A stretch of DNA of 25,173 nucleotides, from contig URNJ01000005.1 in the NCBI GenBank assembly GCA_900549215.1, positions 1 through 25,173 of the forward strand, given 5' to 3'. Positions 23,460 through 25,173 of the stretch are shown here, piece after piece (position 1 is the stretch's first letter; every line of letters begins with the position of its first letter). The position numbers and the translations under genes are program-made. The notes under the pieces are model-generated. The model saw nothing but the letters and a program-made list of their open reading frames with translations. It searched no databases and was not told the origin of the DNA. Source of the stretch: an uncultured Collinsella sp. (GTDB lineage: Bacteria > Actinomycetota > Coriobacteriia > Coriobacteriales > Coriobacteriaceae).

Positions 23460-25172
23460 CTACAGCGTCATGTTCGGATCGGCGTCGACATCGAACGGCG
23501 AGATTTCCCCTCGGTCAAATTTACGGCGGGCGACCTCCGCGATCATGGCTGCGTTGTCGGTACAGGCAGACAAGGGCGGCACCGTTACGCGAATCCCCTG
23601 ACGCCCAAGCTTCTTGATCATCATCTCGCGCAGATGCGGGTTGGCCGAGACACCGCCACCGATGCAGTATTCCTTGCATCCGGTAGCGTGCAGTGCGTTT
23701 TTGGCTTTCTTGTACTGCACGTCAAAGACAGCTGCCTCAAACGAAGCTGCCAGATCGGGCAGGTGAATCGTGCGCCCTGCCTTGGTCTCCTGTTCAATGT
23801 AGAGCGTCACGGCCGTTTTAAGACCCGAAAGCGAGAAACGATAGTCTCCCCTGCTGTTAAGCGCACGGGGGAAATCGATCGCGCGGGGGTCGCCCGTCTC
23901 GGCCAGCTTGGAGATGATGGGGCCACCGGGATAGCCCAGACCCAACGCCTTGGCTACCTTGTCGAAGGCCTCGCCCACAGCATCGTCGAGTGTCTCACCC
24001 AGTACCTCGTAGTCGCCCCATGCCTTCACGTGCACGAGCATGGTATGCCCACCCGAGACAAGCGTGAAGATAAACGGCGGTTTGAGGTCGGGTTGCGCCA
24101 GCAGGTTGGCAAACAGATGACCCTCAAGATGATTGACGCACACGAGCGGCTTGCCGGCAGCGTAGGCAAAGCCCTTGGCGAAGGCGACGCCAACCACGAG
24201 CGCGCCCACCAGGCCCGGACCCTGTGTCACGCCCACGGCGACAAGCTCGCTGGGGGCAATGGCTCCGCCCTCAAGACCAAGCGATGCTGCGGCATCCTCG
24301 AGCGCCGCATCCACGACACTCACAATCACCTCAACGTGTTTGCGCGAGGCGATCTCGGGCACCACGCCGCCAAAGCGGGCATGAAAATCAATCTGCGTCG
24401 ACACCTGGTTGGCCAGCATATTGCCATCCGCATCGATAATCGCCACGGCCGTCTCGTCACAGGAACTCTCGATAGCGAGCACTAGGCGGCGGCGCTCAAT
24501 TTCGGCACGCTCCCCCTCGGAGCGCCCAGGCGCAGGCAGCGGCCATACGCGCTGCTCTGCCGCCGTCGGCTCGGGCGAGGCATTGTCGACCGGAAGCACC
24601 AGGGGCAGCGGAGCCGTCATGACGATGGCATCCTTGCCGGCACCATAGTAGCCGCGGCGCCATCCTGCCTCGGTAAAGCCCAGAGCGTTATAAAGCGCGA
24701 TCGCTCCCTCGTTGCCGTCCTCGACCTCGAGCGAAGCCGTGGTGCAGCCGAGCATCTGGGCATCATAGCTCACATGCGACAGCAGCTTGCGGGCAATGCC
24801 CTCACGGCGATGTGCCGGGTCGACGGCGACATCCAGAATCTGCACATCACCGTCCACGACCATACCGCCGGCAAGACCCAGCAGCTTGCCGTCGTCGTGT
24901 GCCACCCACCAACTACGCGGCGCAGCGACGTCCTCGCCCAGTTCGGACAGGAACATACCCGGCGTCCACGCCTTGTGTCCGGAACCTTCAAAGCAGGCAG
25001 CCTCCAGCGCGCTCGCGCCCTCGGCATCCGCCGCGCCCATGGGACGGAACTGCAGATGACGACCGGCGAGTTCATCGGCAACGCCCGTAATTTCGCTCTG
25101 CGCACTCTCGGCAAGACCAAGACGCTTACGCTCGTTTTCCTCGGCATCAGAAAGGCGCGTGTAAATCGGCAG
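23460..25172 (-). CDS. tsaD: TsaB(C-terminal tail)-RimI-TsaD fusion protein, 5' end outside window
   Basis: The frame is open to the right edge of the window, so at least 571 residues are visible. Visible residues 1-44 (LPIYTRLSDAEENER and on) look like the C-terminal tail of TsaB. About 45-190 are a RimI-type GNAT acetyltransferase: RREGIARKLL binds acetyl-CoA and ALYNALGF...RRGYY is the family ending. About 226-571 are TsaD: LAIESSCDETAVA, the metal-binding NHLEGH, LVSGGHTMLV, GEAFDKVAKALGLGYPGG, SLSGLKTAV, GGGVSANPHLR and CTDNAAMIA. TsaB and TsaD form the complex that puts threonylcarbamoyl on A37 of ANN-decoding tRNAs; RimI acetylates ribosomal protein S18 in E. coli. ATG 25040 is likely internal. 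All catalytic TsaD motifs are present. Confidence 0.92.
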   Translation of the reverse strand: MPIYTRLSDAEENERKRLGLAESAQSEITGVADELAGRHLQFRPMGAADAEGASALEAACFEGSGHKAWTPGMFLSELGEDVAAPRSWWVAHDDGKLLGLAGGMVVDGDVQILDVAVDPAHRREGIARKLLSHVSYDAQMLGCTTASLEVEDGNEGAIALYNALGFTEAGWRRGYYGAGKDAIVMTAPLPLVLPVDNASPEPTAAEQRVWPLPAPGRSEGERAEIERRRLVLAIESSCDETAVAIIDADGNMLANQVSTQIDFHARFGGVVPEIASRKHVEVIVSVVDAALEDAAASLGLEGGAIAPSELVAVGVTQGPGLVGALVVGVAFAKGFAYAAGKPLVCVNHLEGHLFANLLAQPDLKPPFIFTLVSGGHTMLVHVKAWGDYEVLGETLDDAVGEAFDKVAKALGLGYPGGPIISKLAETGDPRAIDFPRALNSRGDYRFSLSGLKTAVTLYIEQETKAGRTIHLPDLAASFEAAVFDVQYKKAKNALHATGCKEYCIGGGVSANPHLREMMIKKLGRQGIRVTVPPLSACTDNAAMIAEVARRKFDRGEISPFDVDADPNMTL

Positions 25173-25173
25173 G

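Overview
The window looks like chromosomal DNA of a high-GC gut actinobacterium of class Coriobacteriia, most likely Collinsella or a close relative. I base this on GC-rich codon use, Shine-Dalgarno-led genes, a maltodextrin locus with a Tat-type solute-binding lipoprotein, and a TsaB-RimI-TsaD fused gene. This is inference from protein character; no search was run.

Layout. 1-640: 3' part of murB (+). 871-2064: coiled-coil secreted CHAP/NlpC-type peptidoglycan hydrolase (-). 2331-3392: galE (+). 3613-7514: malQ and glgP (+), cytosolic maltodextrin breakdown. 7515-7971: gene-free stretch with two terminators around a regular array of alternating 15-bp repeats. 7972-12337: maltodextrin-type ABC importer (-), in transcription order binding protein, MalF-like and MalG-like permeases, MsmX/UgpC-type ATPase. 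12644-13363: GntR/TreR-like regulator (-). 13594-16044: PTS IICB permease fused to a Cof-type HAD phosphatase (+). 16158-18227: polyprenyl synthetase and a protein with two peptidoglycan-binding repeats (+). 18266-18340: tRNA-Gln(TTG). 18679-20862: JetD/DUF2220-like Toprim protein with a very long disordered middle (-). 21046-22935: cstA (-), behind a long leader. 23460 to the window end: TsaB(tail)-RimI-TsaD fusion (-).

How they work together. A TTGTTTAAACAA-like palindrome occurs five times in promoter regions, before malQ, before the binding protein (twice), before gntR and before the PTS-HAD gene. This suggests one GntR-controlled alpha-glucoside regulon covering ABC import, PTS import with a tethered phosphatase, and breakdown by MalQ and GlgP, with GalE nearby for UDP-sugar supply.

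Most unusual signals. (1) Three copies of a 69-nt core with an internal hairpin and compensatory changes. In two copies it is enclosed by long, nearly perfect inverted arms whose sequence differs between copies; all three lie just downstream of a minus-strand stop codon. (2) A cstA leader with a promoter, a 22-codon ORF ending in Ile/Val codons, several hairpins and an intrinsic terminator, which looks like ribosome-mediated attenuation. (3) A 15-bp motif repeated six times in alternating orientation every 40 bp. (4) A JetD-like Toprim protein without JetABC. (5) A PTS permease-phosphatase fusion.
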